Below are positions 33,601 to 42,509 of a DNA stretch of 64,000 nt, one piece after another. Position 1 is the first letter of the stretch, and each line of letters starts with the position of its first letter. Position numbers and translations under genes: made by a program. The notes beneath the pieces were generated by a model. The model did no database searches. It was not told the DNA's origin and worked only from the letters and a program-made list of their open reading frames with translations. Source of the stretch: CALZJC01 sp963781065 (GTDB lineage Bacteria > Acidobacteriota > Thermoanaerobaculia > Multivoradales > JAHEKO01). The DNA is taken from NCBI GenBank assembly GCA_963781065.1, contig CAWAET010000017.1, forward strand, positions 1 through 64,000. Direction: 5' to 3'.

Positions 33601-34569
33601 ATGGCTCACCTTCTCGCCCAGCGCCTGCTGCACGGCCTCTATCTGCTCGTCGGCGTCTCCATCCTGACCTTCCTGTTCACCGAGCTCGCGCCCGGGGACT
33701 TCTTCGACGACCTGGCCCTGAATCCCGAGATCTCGGCCGATGCGGTAGAGCAGATGCGCGCCCGCTTCGGCCTCGAAGACCCGCTGCCCCGGCGCTACGT
33801 GCGCTGGCTGGGCTCCGTGCTGCGCGGCGACCTCGGCTACTCCATGGCCTTCAACAGACCGGTTGCTCCGCTGCTTTGGGAGCGGGCCAAGAACACCCTG
33901 TTGCTGACCGTCACCGCGACCGCGCTGGCCTGGCTGGCCGCCGTCCCCCTCGGGATCTGGGCCGCGCAACAGCGCGGCTGGGGCCGCGCCCTGTTCGGCG
34001 GCGTCACCTCCGCCGGCCTCGCCATGCCCGATCTCGTGCTCGGCCTGGCCTTCCTCATGCTGGCCGTCCAGACCGACTTCCTGCCTGCCGGCGGCATGAC
34101 CTCCCTCGATTTCGACACCATGAACGCCTGGCAGAAGGCACTCGACATCGGCCGCCATATTTTCCTGCCGGTCACTGCCCTCGCCCTGACCACCGCTCCG
34201 ACCATCGCCCGCCACGTCCAGTCGAGCGTCGACGAAGTGCTGGCCCTGCCCTTCATCGCCGCCGTCCGCGCCCGCGGCGTCCCCCACCGCCGGCTGCTCT
34301 ACCGATACGCTCTACCCGTGGCCGCCAATCCCATGATCTCCCTCCTCGGCCTCTCCCTCGCCGGCCTCCTCTCGGCCTCCCTGCTGATCGAGTTCATCAT
34401 GTCCTGGCCCGGCATCGGCACCCTGCTCCTCGGCGCCATCCAGGCCCGCGACGTCTACGTCGTCATCGGCGCGGTGATGGCATCGACGGTCTTGCTTGTG
34501 GGTGGGAATCTCGTGGCTGATGTGCTCTTGCTGGTGATCGACCCGCGGATTCGGAGGGAAGAAGCGTGA
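33601..34569 (+). CDS. Dpp/Opp-type ABC transporter permease, first subunit
   Basis: A 322-residue inner-membrane permease of the DppB type. The N-terminal helix (GLYLLVGVSILTFLFTEL) precedes PGDFFDDLALNPEIS and RRYVRWLGSVLRGDLGYS, both DppB signatures. About six helices follow. The cytoplasmic EAA loop reads RARGVPHRRLLYRYALPVAANPMI. Its partner starts in the overlapping GTGA. No ATP-binding or substrate-binding gene is adjacent, so the rest of the importer must be coded elsewhere. The third-codon GC is as high as in the genes before it, unlike the following permease. Confidence 0.92.
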   Translation: MAHLLAQRLLHGLYLLVGVSILTFLFTELAPGDFFDDLALNPEISADAVEQMRARFGLEDPLPRRYVRWLGSVLRGDLGYSMAFNRPVAPLLWERAKNTLLLTVTATALAWLAAVPLGIWAAQQRGWGRALFGGVTSAGLAMPDLVLGLAFLMLAVQTDFLPAGGMTSLDFDTMNAWQKALDIGRHIFLPVTALALTTAPTIARHVQSSVDEVLALPFIAAVRARGVPHRRLLYRYALPVAANPMISLLGLSLAGLLSASLLIEFIMSWPGIGTLLLGAIQARDVYVVIGAVMASTVLLVGGNLVADVLLLVIDPRIRREEA

Positions 34570-35579
34570 CTCGGCAATGGCGATTGGCCGTGCCCCTTAC
34601 CGTCCTCGTCGCGCTACATCTCGCGAGTCTGCTCGGAGGCTTCATCGCACCGCATTCCGCCGTCAAGCAGAACCGCAATGCTCCCTGGGCTAGACCTACT
34701 GCTCTCCACTTCATCGACTCTCATGGACGCTTCCACGTCCGCCCCTTCGTCTTTCCACAAACCCCACACCCGCAAGATATCGGAGCCTACGTAGAAAATC
34801 GCACAATCCCTTGCAGCCTACGCTTCCTTGTGCGCGGTGATCCTTATGACCTCCTTGGCCTTGTCTCCACAGACCTCCACCTCTTCGGTGCCGACCCACC
34901 CGCAAACCTCCACCTTCTCGGTACCGACGGCTTCGGCCGCGACGTGTTTGCCCGCATCCTGGTGGGCGGGCGAACCTCCCTCTTCACGGGCCTGCTTGCG
35001 GCGGGCGCCGCCCTTCTCCTCGGCACCATAGTAGGTGTCACATCCGGATTCCTTGGAGGCAGGACAGACAAAGTCCTAATGAGGGTGGCGGAGTTGTTCC
35101 TCGCACTGCCATGGTTATACCTCCTGCTAGGCCTCCGGGCCTTCCTACCACTAAACCTGCCTCCTATCTCTTCCTTCCTCCTCCTCATACTCGTTGTAGG
35201 CCTCATCGGCTGGGCCCGCCCCGCAAGACTCCTCCGCGGTGTTGCACTAACCGCCCGAGAACGCCTCTTCGTAACCGCAGCCCACGGCTCCGGCGTTTCC
35301 CTGGCACGCATTCTAAAGACCCACGTCCTCCCTCAGGCCTACCAGGTAGTGGCTACGCAAGCTGCAATTCTGATTCCAACCTACGTCCTCGCAGAAGTAA
35401 CTCTTTCTTTTCTTGGTCTCGGCATCTCAGAGCCTCAGCCCAGCTGGGGAAATATATTGGCGTCCCTTCACAAGTATCACGTACTGGCCAACTACTACTG
35501 GATGCTCTTGCCGTCGCTGCCCCTCTTGGCCGCATTCCTCGCCTACTACGCTCTTAGCAGGAGGATGGCCGTCACTTAA
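34566..35579 (+). CDS. Dpp/Opp-type ABC transporter permease, second subunit
   Basis: A 337-residue DppC-type permease beginning at GTG 34566, in the stop of the first subunit. TM1 is LAVPLTVLVALHLASLLGGF, followed by a longer periplasmic loop than usual (about residues 30-110). GTDGFGRDVFARILVGGRTSLF is the DppC signature and AAHGSGVSLARILKTHVLPQA the EAA loop. Codon use shifts sharply from about base 34580: A/T third positions are much more frequent than in the upstream permease. Two permeases that must pair would normally match, so this suggests a recombination border or a relaxed lineage. It is the first gene of the AT-richer segment. Confidence 0.9.
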   Translation: MTRQWRLAVPLTVLVALHLASLLGGFIAPHSAVKQNRNAPWARPTALHFIDSHGRFHVRPFVFPQTPHPQDIGAYVENRTIPCSLRFLVRGDPYDLLGLVSTDLHLFGADPPANLHLLGTDGFGRDVFARILVGGRTSLFTGLLAAGAALLLGTIVGVTSGFLGGRTDKVLMRVAELFLALPWLYLLLGLRAFLPLNLPPISSFLLLILVVGLIGWARPARLLRGVALTARERLFVTAAHGSGVSLARILKTHVLPQAYQVVATQAAILIPTYVLAEVTLSFLGLGISEPQPSWGNILASLHKYHVLANYYWMLLPSLPLLAAFLAYYALSRRMAVT

Positions 35580-35634
35580 CGACAGAAACCAACATCAAGC
35601 ACAAACGCCGCGACCGCCCAACAAAGAGCGCACC

Positions 35635-38499
35635 TTGCCGAAACCCCTGACTTCCGACCTAATCCGCGACCTTGCGTCCGCTGGCTCTGACAAGACGCGC
35701 AGCCGCCTCCTCCGAGAGGAACGAACTCTCCGAAGCCCTCAGGCTGTTCTCGCTCTCTGCGATCAAGCGACCTGCTGGGCCCTAGAGGAACCCGGCCTAG
35801 CCGTAGGCGCAGCCGAGGCCGCCATTTGGCTTGCCAGGACCCTGTCAGACCTTCCCGCGGAGGGCCTTGCACACCGGACTTTCGCCAACATCCTTGCCGC
35901 AAGGGCAAAACCCACCCAAGCACTCTCCGAATATGAAGCAGCACTGCAGATCTTCCTCGCCCTCGAAGACTCACGGCAAGCAGCAATTACGCGAAGCAGC
36001 GCCCTGCCAATCGTAACCGATACCCTAGGCGTCGACTCCGCCTTCGAGTGGGCGGGCAAAGCTCGAAAGACCTTTGAGAACGAGAACGATCAACTCCGAC
36101 TCGCCCGCCTAGAGAATAACCTGGCAGTACTCTTCTTTCGCCAAGAAGATTTCACGCGCGCATTGCGGCACTGGACTGCAGCCAATAACACGTTACAAAA
36201 GATTGGCGAAACGTCAGACCAAGCTGCAACCCTGCGAAACCTAGCAGTCTGCTCCATAAGCCTCAATCAGCCCACCGAGGCCCGAGACTACTACAAACAG
36301 GCTCGCGAACTCTGCGTGCGACACGGGTACACCTTTCGCATCCACGCAATAGACTACAACATTGCCTACTTGCACTACCTAGAGGGTGATCACCACCGCG
36401 CGCTGCAACTCTACCAAGCGGCACGTGCCAGAAGTCGAGACCTTGGGGACATCTATCATGAGTCGCTTTGCAGTCTGGACGAAACGGAAGTCTACTTGGA
36501 GCTCAATCTACTTGAGGAAGCTGACACCGTCGCTCAGCTCGCCGCGACTCAGTTCAAACAACAACAGAGACCCTACGAAGCAGCCAAGGCACTGTTCCAC
36601 CTGGCGCTCGTCCGATCTCGTCGCGGCGATCCACGCGAAGCATTGAGCCTCCTAGGCTCCGCCTCCGAGGCATTCTCGGGCCAAGGCAATATCCTCTGGC
36701 CTGGTCAAATTGAGCTTCTTCGCACATCAGTCTTTACCTCTGAGGGCCGCTTCTTTGAGGCAAGACGCTCTGCCCGGTTGGCGCTCAACCGCTTCCAGGA
36801 GTCACGACTCCCTCGGAAGGCAGCTCTCGCGCGCCTGTTTCTAGCCAAGATCGACCTCGCACAGGGAGCTTTCATCGAAGCGGAAGAACACTGCCGCACT
36901 AGTCTTCAGACGTTCCTGGCATTTAGGGAGCCCGACTCCCTCTTTCAAACATATTTCCTGCTTGGTCGGATTCTCGATACGCAGAGCGATCCAACCGGGG
37001 CATTCGAGGCTTTCTCAACGGCCGAGCAGTACCTTCTAGAGCTGCGTCAGCGTCTGACCGTTTCGCAGATGCTCGTGTCAACGGTCGCTCAACCTTTACA
37101 GCTATACGCTCATCTTGTGGGTCTCTTCCACAGCAGCGACCAAGTATCTGACCAAACCTCAGAAATCTTCCGGCTCGTGCAGACTGCCAAAGCACGCAGC
37201 TTCGCAGATCTGATGGTTCTCTCCGGGGTCCCTCCACGAGCCCAGACTCCAATGAGGAGTCAACTCGTCGACCAGGTCTCTACTCTGCGCCGGGAACTGA
37301 ACTGGCTTTATCGCCGCATTGATCGGTCTGAATTGCCAGACGGCACAGCGAGACCATCCGTAGTGGACTCGCTTCAGGCCCAGAGCCAAGAGAAGGAGAG
37401 GGAGCTCGCACAGACGCTGTCCTCCCTTCGCATTCCCTCCAAGACCTCCGAGGTAGATCCAGAGCAAATTGGCATCACTGACTTGGACACGCTGCAGAGT
37501 CTACTTGGCGAGACTGTCCTTGCTGAGTTTTTCTTGGCACACGATATCGTCATGGCACTTGTGGTTACGGCTCGCGACCGGAAGATCGTGCCGGTAGCAG
37601 TTCTTTCAACGGTACAGGACTTGCAGCGCCGGCTCTGGCACTACCTTCACTACTCTCCCCAACGCAAGAGTCCCCTGCAAGGGGGTTTCGATCCACTAAA
37701 AATGATTCTTCGGAAGCTCTACGGTGAACTGCTTCTGCCCGTAGAAGAGCTCCTGGGAGATTCCCCACTTCTAGTCGCCCCACATGGCTTCTTGTTCCTT
37801 CTTCCATTTCACGCGCTGGTGAAGAATGAGCGTCACCTGATTGAGCACGCTCCCGTCAGCTACCTTCCCAGTGCCGCTACCTTAGTCAAGGTGGTCTCAA
37901 AGCAGCCCCTGAAGGTTGGAGGCTTTGCTTCCATAGGTTCTTCAACGGACGAAGACTCGATCGATGTATTTTCTTGTCTTCGTGAAGACGCTAGAGCCAT
38001 TGTTTCGCGTCCCGGCCAGGTACTCACTGATTCGGATCAAGGGACGTCTTCCAAACGGCGGACAGCGACTCACCTTGTTGCTAGAGCTCGGCTCAGGCAA
38101 GACAATCCACTCTTCTCGGGCGTAGCGGTCGGAAGGGAGGAGCTGACAATCTTAGATTTGTATAGATCTAGAATACTCAGCCCAATGATTACGATTGAGG
38201 GCCAGGGCTTCACACCCGACGTACCAAGTGGTGATCGACAGGTGTCAGCTCTTTGGAGGGCCCTTCTCGCCTCTGGGGCTCGTTGCGCCGCTATACCTGC
38301 AAGCTATAGCCAACCCAGCGTGCATCGTGAATATGCCCGCCGGCTCTATACCGAGCTGTTCCAAGGGGGCGAGGTCGCAGCTGCTCACAGGACCGTCACA
38401 CTAACGATGATGCAAGACGGGGCTGCGATCCAAGACTGGGCAGGTCTCTTCCTGATTGGAGATCCGTTTTTACGGTTCGACTTGAAGGACAGGCGTTGA
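35635..38499 (+). CDS. TPR protein with CHAT-like domain lacking the catalytic Cys
   Basis: About 954 residues from TTG 35635; the start is uncertain because no good ribosome site is visible and the frame is open further upstream. Residues about 30-560 are helical TPR-like repeats (LARLENNLAVLFFRQEDFTRALRHW, AIDYNIAYLHYLEGDHHRALQLY). The last 330 residues match a CHAT (caspase-like) domain: LLVAPHGFLFLLPFHALV, HLIEHAPVSYLPSAATL, TATHLVARA with the conserved His (813), and a typical end DWAGLFLIGDPFLRF. Where active proteins have LSACE the sequence reads LSPMI, with Met 851 for Cys. It should therefore be protease-dead, perhaps a scaffold or decoy. It lies in the AT-richer segment, 55 bp after the second permease. 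Confidence 0.85.
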   Translation: MPKPLTSDLIRDLASAGSDKTRSRLLREERTLRSPQAVLALCDQATCWALEEPGLAVGAAEAAIWLARTLSDLPAEGLAHRTFANILAARAKPTQALSEYEAALQIFLALEDSRQAAITRSSALPIVTDTLGVDSAFEWAGKARKTFENENDQLRLARLENNLAVLFFRQEDFTRALRHWTAANNTLQKIGETSDQAATLRNLAVCSISLNQPTEARDYYKQARELCVRHGYTFRIHAIDYNIAYLHYLEGDHHRALQLYQAARARSRDLGDIYHESLCSLDETEVYLELNLLEEADTVAQLAATQFKQQQRPYEAAKALFHLALVRSRRGDPREALSLLGSASEAFSGQGNILWPGQIELLRTSVFTSEGRFFEARRSARLALNRFQESRLPRKAALARLFLAKIDLAQGAFIEAEEHCRTSLQTFLAFREPDSLFQTYFLLGRILDTQSDPTGAFEAFSTAEQYLLELRQRLTVSQMLVSTVAQPLQLYAHLVGLFHSSDQVSDQTSEIFRLVQTAKARSFADLMVLSGVPPRAQTPMRSQLVDQVSTLRRELNWLYRRIDRSELPDGTARPSVVDSLQAQSQEKERELAQTLSSLRIPSKTSEVDPEQIGITDLDTLQSLLGETVLAEFFLAHDIVMALVVTARDRKIVPVAVLSTVQDLQRRLWHYLHYSPQRKSPLQGGFDPLKMILRKLYGELLLPVEELLGDSPLLVAPHGFLFLLPFHALVKNERHLIEHAPVSYLPSAATLVKVVSKQPLKVGGFASIGSSTDEDSIDVFSCLREDARAIVSRPGQVLTDSDQGTSSKRRTATHLVARARLRQDNPLFSGVAVGREELTILDLYRSRILSPMITIEGQGFTPDVPSGDRQVSALWRALLASGARCAAIPASYSQPSVHREYARRLYTELFQGGEVAAAHRTVTLTMMQDGAAIQDWAGLFLIGDPFLRFDLKDRR

Positions 38500-38719
38500 G
38501 TTAGCGGCGTCAAAGACGTTTTCCAAAAAACCAAAAGTGACCTGGTTTGTTGATTTGCTCAGCAACAAGTAGTCGGGTCATTGGGGCGAACCGGCCCTTT
38601 GTTTTCTCTTCTGGGGCTCCTTGGTCGCCAGGGTCTGTACACTTGTGACCAGGGCCCAGTTCTTTAGTCTAACTGCTGCGTGATCAGAGGCAGAGCCTTC
38701 TTAGTGGGCTGTTCAGGAG
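38500..38719. other. Non-coding stretch after the CHAT gene
   Basis: No gene, repeat pair or RNA is recognisable. The region contains runs such as CCAAAAAACCAAAAG and is clearly less GC-rich than most of the window. It borders the IS256-family remnant. Confidence 0.4.
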
Positions 38720-39290
38720 TCGTAGTTCGTAGAGGTGGCTTCGCGGCTCATGTATCGTCTGACGATTGTTCACTCGTCCTTCTGCTGGGCGAGCACGGCC
38801 CCAACGACCTTGAAGATCGCCTCGCGGTTGGGGAAGAGCTCGACGACGTCGGTGCGGCGTCGGGTTTGCTTGTTGTGCCTCTCCTGGGGTTCTTGGATCA
38901 GATCTGAGGTCAAACGGCAAGGGAAGGCAGTGAAGGCGAGGAGCAGTCCGGCGACTTGGCGAAGGGCTTCTCGCGCTTCTCGACGACCTGCCGGTGCTGA
39001 GCCGAGACCGCCTCCGCATCCGGCTGCAAGGAGATCTAGCGCACCAGCGAGCCAGACGAACGGATAGGCGCTCGCAAGCGGGAGGTGCCGAAAGCCCTCG
39101 ACGGACTCGTCAAGGCTCTATCGCCATCTCCGAGACCCGGGACTTCGACAACCGCTTGACCTAGAGCGTCTGGGCCAGGCCCTCCACGTGACGGGTCGGA
39201 ATTCCTCGCACGTAGCACTCCGCCACGACCGAGACCAGGGCCGATGTCGGTCGACGACTTCGGTGAAACACCAAAGGACCTGGCAATGGC
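38720..39290 (-). mobile_element. Decayed IS256-family transposase
   Basis: Reading the reverse strand, one frame gives SALVSVVAECYVRGIPTRHV and EGLAQTL, the conserved N-terminal core of mutator-type (IS256) transposases. Further on, after frame changes and stops, comes RRRTDVVELFPNREAIF followed by KVVGAVLAQQKDE, then a TGA in place of the expected Trp, and TIVRRYMSREA, the usual C-terminal end. The catalytic middle is largely unreadable. This is a dead element, and its inverted ends were not found. Confidence 0.72.
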
Positions 39291-39578
39291 CTTTGCTCGT
39301 GCAAGGCCTGCGGCGCCCGGGCTGTGTTAGACCGTGGAAGGGTGCCCTCCCGTCCCCTCGCCCTGGCGAACCCTCTGGGTTTCCCCACAACTCCGACCGT
39401 TTCCACAGCCGCTACCACGCCCACAAACCGCAGAAGGAGGTCCTCAACAAGGGTGTTTCGCCAAATCCTGTCTGGGCCCAGGGCCTTCTCAGAGAAATGG
39501 GTGATCACTCTTCCTTCCCGATCTCGCGTTACCAAGCAGAGAGGAACTTCCAAGATCACGCCCCACTAGGAGGAAGCC

Positions 39579-39635
39579 ATGAACGTCAAGACTCAACTCA
39601 AGGCTGGCCAGTCGGTCGAGACCATCGTCGAGTAG
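39579..39635 (+). CDS. Very short ORF (18 codons) with a strong ribosome site
   Basis: The frame encodes MNVKTQLKAGQSVETIVE and a TAG stop. It has a perfect AGGAGG (39568-39573) five bases before the ATG, better than most long genes here. A perfect 10-bp stem hairpin follows 18 bp after the stop. The peptide is Lys-rich at the N-terminus and carries no signal or Cys. It could be a leader peptide, a small regulator or the front of a decayed gene; it may also be chance. I do not recognise a family with certainty. Confidence 0.4.
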   Translation: MNVKTQLKAGQSVETIVE

Positions 39636-39653
39636 AACCAGCAAGTAGCTGCC

Positions 39654-39677
39654 AACGCGCCCTCTCGAGGGCGCGTT
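39654..39677 (+). terminator. Perfect GC-rich hairpin after the short ORF
   Basis: AACGCGCCCT and AGGGCGCGTT pair without mismatch around the loop CTCG. No U-run follows (GTGGCACG), so simple intrinsic termination would be weak. It may stabilise the 3' end of a short transcript. Confidence 0.5.
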
Positions 39678-40059
39678 GTGGCACGCTAGAGAAATCCAGC
39701 AAGTGGTCCCTCGCCGAACGGGAACCAATTCTGAGGCGGTGCGCCGTTCCCGACCGATTCAGCAGGCAAGGCCACGCACTAAGTACCAGTTCCTTGACTA
39801 AACTTCCAGAATCTCCCTGGACTGAGCACCAAGGAGCGGCACAAAACGAAGCTGATGCTATTAGGTCCCTAGCGACGCTTCAGTGCCCCACCGCTGCTTG
39901 GCCATCGCACAGGTCAAACGCCTAGGAACTGTTTCACCTCGCGGTAAGGCGTCGCTCGGTACCCGAAGAACACTCACAGCAGGATGACATCGGGGTCCTC
40001 GGCTCTCGTTGGAGGGTGCTCCGAAACGAAGAGCGAGAAGCCCGCCAGCTGCCTGAGCC
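39678..40059. other. Non-coding stretch between the hairpin and the IS3 remnant
   Basis: Six-frame reading shows no convincing protein and no inverted repeat. It may include degraded parts of the neighbouring insertion sequence, but no transposase motif could be read. Confidence 0.35.
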
Positions 40060-40335
40060 GCTTGGTCCTCGATAGCGGTCGCGACTGCACCAGCAAGGCC
40101 CTCGATCAGTGGGCCTACCTGCGCGGCGTCAAACTGTGCTCCATCCGGCCGGCAAGCCGATCGAGACCTCCTTCATCGAGAGTTCCAACGGCCGCCTCCG
40201 CGACGAGAGCCTCAACGTCCACTGGGTTCCCAGCCTCGCCGATGCGGGGTGGCCGGATCGAGATCTGGCGGCTCGACTTCAACACCGTCCGACCACACAG
40301 CTCACGGGGCTACCGAACCCTGAGTCCGCCTCTGG
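40060..40335 (+). mobile_element. Decayed IS3-family transposase (integrase C-terminus)
   Basis: One frame reads DSGRDCTSKALDQWAYLRG followed by VKLCSIRPA. The next frame continues with GKPIETSFIESSNGRLRDE and SLNVHWVPSLADA, and the first frame resumes with RIEIWRLDFNTVRPHSS and RGYRTLSP. Joined, this is the C-terminal part of an IS3-group OrfB, including the third catalytic Glu (FIESSNGRLRDE) and the ending NxxRPHSSLGYRTP. At least two frameshifts make it inactive. No N-terminal half or orfA is visible. Confidence 0.78.
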
Positions 40336-40479
40336 AGAGGCGGGGCCCCAGCCGAACTGCGTCGATTCCCGCACCTCCCTTGCCCCCGCCCACCCGGGAG
40401 GCTGCTACAAGCCGCTGATGAGCCGAGAATCTCTCACTGCCCGTGCTGTCAACCTGGGGAGCACGTCACAGGCTACAAC

Positions 40480-41829
40480 CTACGGGCGCTGCATCCGCTT
40501 CACAGAATTGAGGGCTATCGCAATCGAGCTAATCACCTGATTAGAGAGGCTTCGCTGTCTCACTAGTTGTGCAAATCTCACGACGGCCGCTTTCACCCGC
40601 TTGTCCGTCCGCATACTACCGGTCCTAACTATCAATTCCGATGCCAGTGTCCCCAGAGCTGCCAGCCGACCTTGGGCCAATCGGACGCGCGCCAAATCAA
40701 GGGAGGCCTCAACGTACCAGACTAGGTGGCCTCGCGTCTCGAACTCGGCGCGAACACTTTCAAAGATCTCTGCTGCCTTCTCCAGTCGTCCCTCAGTCGA
40801 TGCCAAGGTGCCCTCTAGCCAAGTCGTGTACACCCTCGCATACCAGCCCCCGACAGTATAAGAAAGGTCACGCACTGTTGGGAGTAGCGCCCGCGCCTCA
40901 GGAGTATTGCCAACTTCACACAACGCGAGCACGTGCTGACAATGAACAGCATGCTGAAGCCGAGGTGGGTCGTTGTCAGTATCTAACAAGCCGGTGGCTT
41001 CCTGATAGAGCCTCAGTGCCCCGGAGTGGTTCTCAGCAATGAGCATTGTGGCAGCCAAGTTTACAAGCTCGCAAATCACGCCTTTCCGGGTTCCGTGGAT
41101 GCGTTTCAGGTCTAGAGCACGGGCAAGGCAAAGCTCGCCCTTCCGAGATTCGCCTGTCTGGGAGTAGTACAAACCCTGGGTAGCTAGACACTGAGCCCTC
41201 TCTTCAGGTCCGACATCAGTCACAGAACAGACTTCTCCCAATTCCTGCAGGGTTTCCGATGCCGCCGGGAACTCCTGCAAGACTACTAGACACCGCGCGA
41301 GAACCACTAGAGACCTGACCAAGCGCACCGAGTCTCCGAGATCTCGGTTTCTCACTCGGGCAATCTCGACGGCAGCCTGGGCGAGCGACACCGAGCCATC
41401 TGGGTTCACAGAACAGCTTCGCCTTGCTCGCCCGAGGAGCCAGTCGCAAAGGTTCGGATCCAAATAGGCGCTGTCTCCTTGAATCGCCATTGCACGCTGC
41501 CGCTGGGCCAGCTGAGCGAGTTCGCCCCAAAGCAGTTTTATCGCGGTCCAGTCTTCAAGATAATGCGGCACCTCAGGCTCGGGGTAGTACTCGTCATAGG
41601 CCCGAGCGACATAGTCTTCCTGGATCTCCGATGGATTCCCCTCACGAAGCTCCGACAACAACCCAACTGTCTTCTGAAGCCCATCAAAGAAGTTTGCACA
41701 AGGCAGGCACGTATCCAGATGGCCTTCGATTCCGGCCCGTTCGTGGTCGGTGATATGGCCGTCGAGGTAGTCGCTCGCGGAGTCGCGGAGGTGGCGGCAG
41801 TCGGGTGCCAGCGGTTCGTCAGTCAACAT
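40480..41829 (-). CDS. Soluble zinc-finger anti-sigma-like protein with TPR domain
   Basis: A 449-residue protein. The N-terminus has a ZAS/zf-HC2 motif: C11 and then H37-x3-C41-x2-C44 in the context YLDGHITDHERAGIEGHL. It should bind zinc and the adjacent ECF sigma factor. Residues about 130-440 are helical TPR-like repeats (RAQCLATQGLYYSQTGESRKGELCL, NLAATMLIAENHSGALRLYQEA). There is no membrane helix, so unlike most ZAS anti-sigmas it acts in the cytoplasm, and the TPR part may sense a partner protein. It starts 2 bp after the sigma gene stops. Its TPRs resemble in style those of the CHAT protein 2 kb away. Codon use is less GC-rich than in most of the window. Confidence 0.85.
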   Translation of the reverse strand: MLTDEPLAPDCRHLRDSASDYLDGHITDHERAGIEGHLDTCLPCANFFDGLQKTVGLLSELREGNPSEIQEDYVARAYDEYYPEPEVPHYLEDWTAIKLLWGELAQLAQRQRAMAIQGDSAYLDPNLCDWLLGRARRSCSVNPDGSVSLAQAAVEIARVRNRDLGDSVRLVRSLVVLARCLVVLQEFPAASETLQELGEVCSVTDVGPEERAQCLATQGLYYSQTGESRKGELCLARALDLKRIHGTRKGVICELVNLAATMLIAENHSGALRLYQEATGLLDTDNDPPRLQHAVHCQHVLALCEVGNTPEARALLPTVRDLSYTVGGWYARVYTTWLEGTLASTEGRLEKAAEIFESVRAEFETRGHLVWYVEASLDLARVRLAQGRLAALGTLASELIVRTGSMRTDKRVKAAVVRFAQLVRQRSLSNQVISSIAIALNSVKRMQRP

Positions 41830-41831
41830 CT

Positions 41832-42509
41832 TCAGTCCTGCCTCAAATAGCCGGCCAGTTCGTTGCGGACCTGCACGCGGGCTCGGTGCAGGATCACTCT
41901 CTGGTTCTCGGGACTGATGTCGAGGAACTCGCAGACATCGGCGGATCTCCAGCCCTGCACGTCCCGTAGGGTCAGCACCAGTCGCTGCCTGTCGGGCAGG
42001 CCGCGGATCGCTTCTTCGAGGCGCGCTCGGGTCTCGGTGTCGAGCAGGGCCTGCTCGGGATCGCGGGGGGCGTCGCCGCCGGATGCCCAGGGTGATCTGG
42101 CGAGTGGGGCCGCACCCCCTTGACGGCTATCGGGCAGCAACCCTCGAGGCGGTCTGGTGGCCATGGCATCTCTCACCAGCGACAGGGCCCGGTGTTCACG
42201 TTTTCCTCGGTTGATGGCCCGGTTGACCAGGATGCGGAAGGTCCACGTCTTGAGCGAGCTGCGGCCGCCAAAGCGTCCGAGCTGCTGCATGAAGTGCAGC
42301 CAGGTCTCCTGCGCGACCTCTTCGGCTACCGCGCGTCCGCGGACGTAGTTGAGGGCGACACGGATCATCGTCGGATTCCACCGATGAAACAGCCGGAGGA
42401 AGGCCCGCTGGTCCCCCTCTCGCAGGCGCTCGACGAGAGCTCCGTCCCGCTTGCGCCGCGATACTTCGCCGGCTTGCCGGATACTGCTTGTCTGGTTCTC
42501 CTCGGTCAC
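41832..42509 (-). CDS. ECF-type RNA polymerase sigma factor
   Basis: About 225 residues from GTG 42509, which has GGAAAGG five bases upstream; a TTG at 42590 would add 27 residues that do not look structured. Region 2 is AFLRLFHRWNPTMIRVALNYV, then AEEVAQETWLHFMQQLGRF and SSLKTWTFRILVNRAINRGKR, the -10 recognition part. Region 4 is IRGLPDRQRLVLTLRDVQGWRSADVCEFLDISPENQRVILHRAR, shown here in overlapping parts: LPDRQRLVLTLRD, CEFLDISPENQRV. A flexible linker of about 55 residues (GGAAPLARSPWASGGDA) joins them. The zinc-finger/TPR gene starts 2 bp downstream and probably encodes its anti-sigma. Confidence 0.93.
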   Translation of the reverse strand: MTEENQTSSIRQAGEVSRRKRDGALVERLREGDQRAFLRLFHRWNPTMIRVALNYVRGRAVAEEVAQETWLHFMQQLGRFGGRSSLKTWTFRILVNRAINRGKREHRALSLVRDAMATRPPRGLLPDSRQGGAAPLARSPWASGGDAPRDPEQALLDTETRARLEEAIRGLPDRQRLVLTLRDVQGWRSADVCEFLDISPENQRVILHRARVQVRNELAGYLRQD

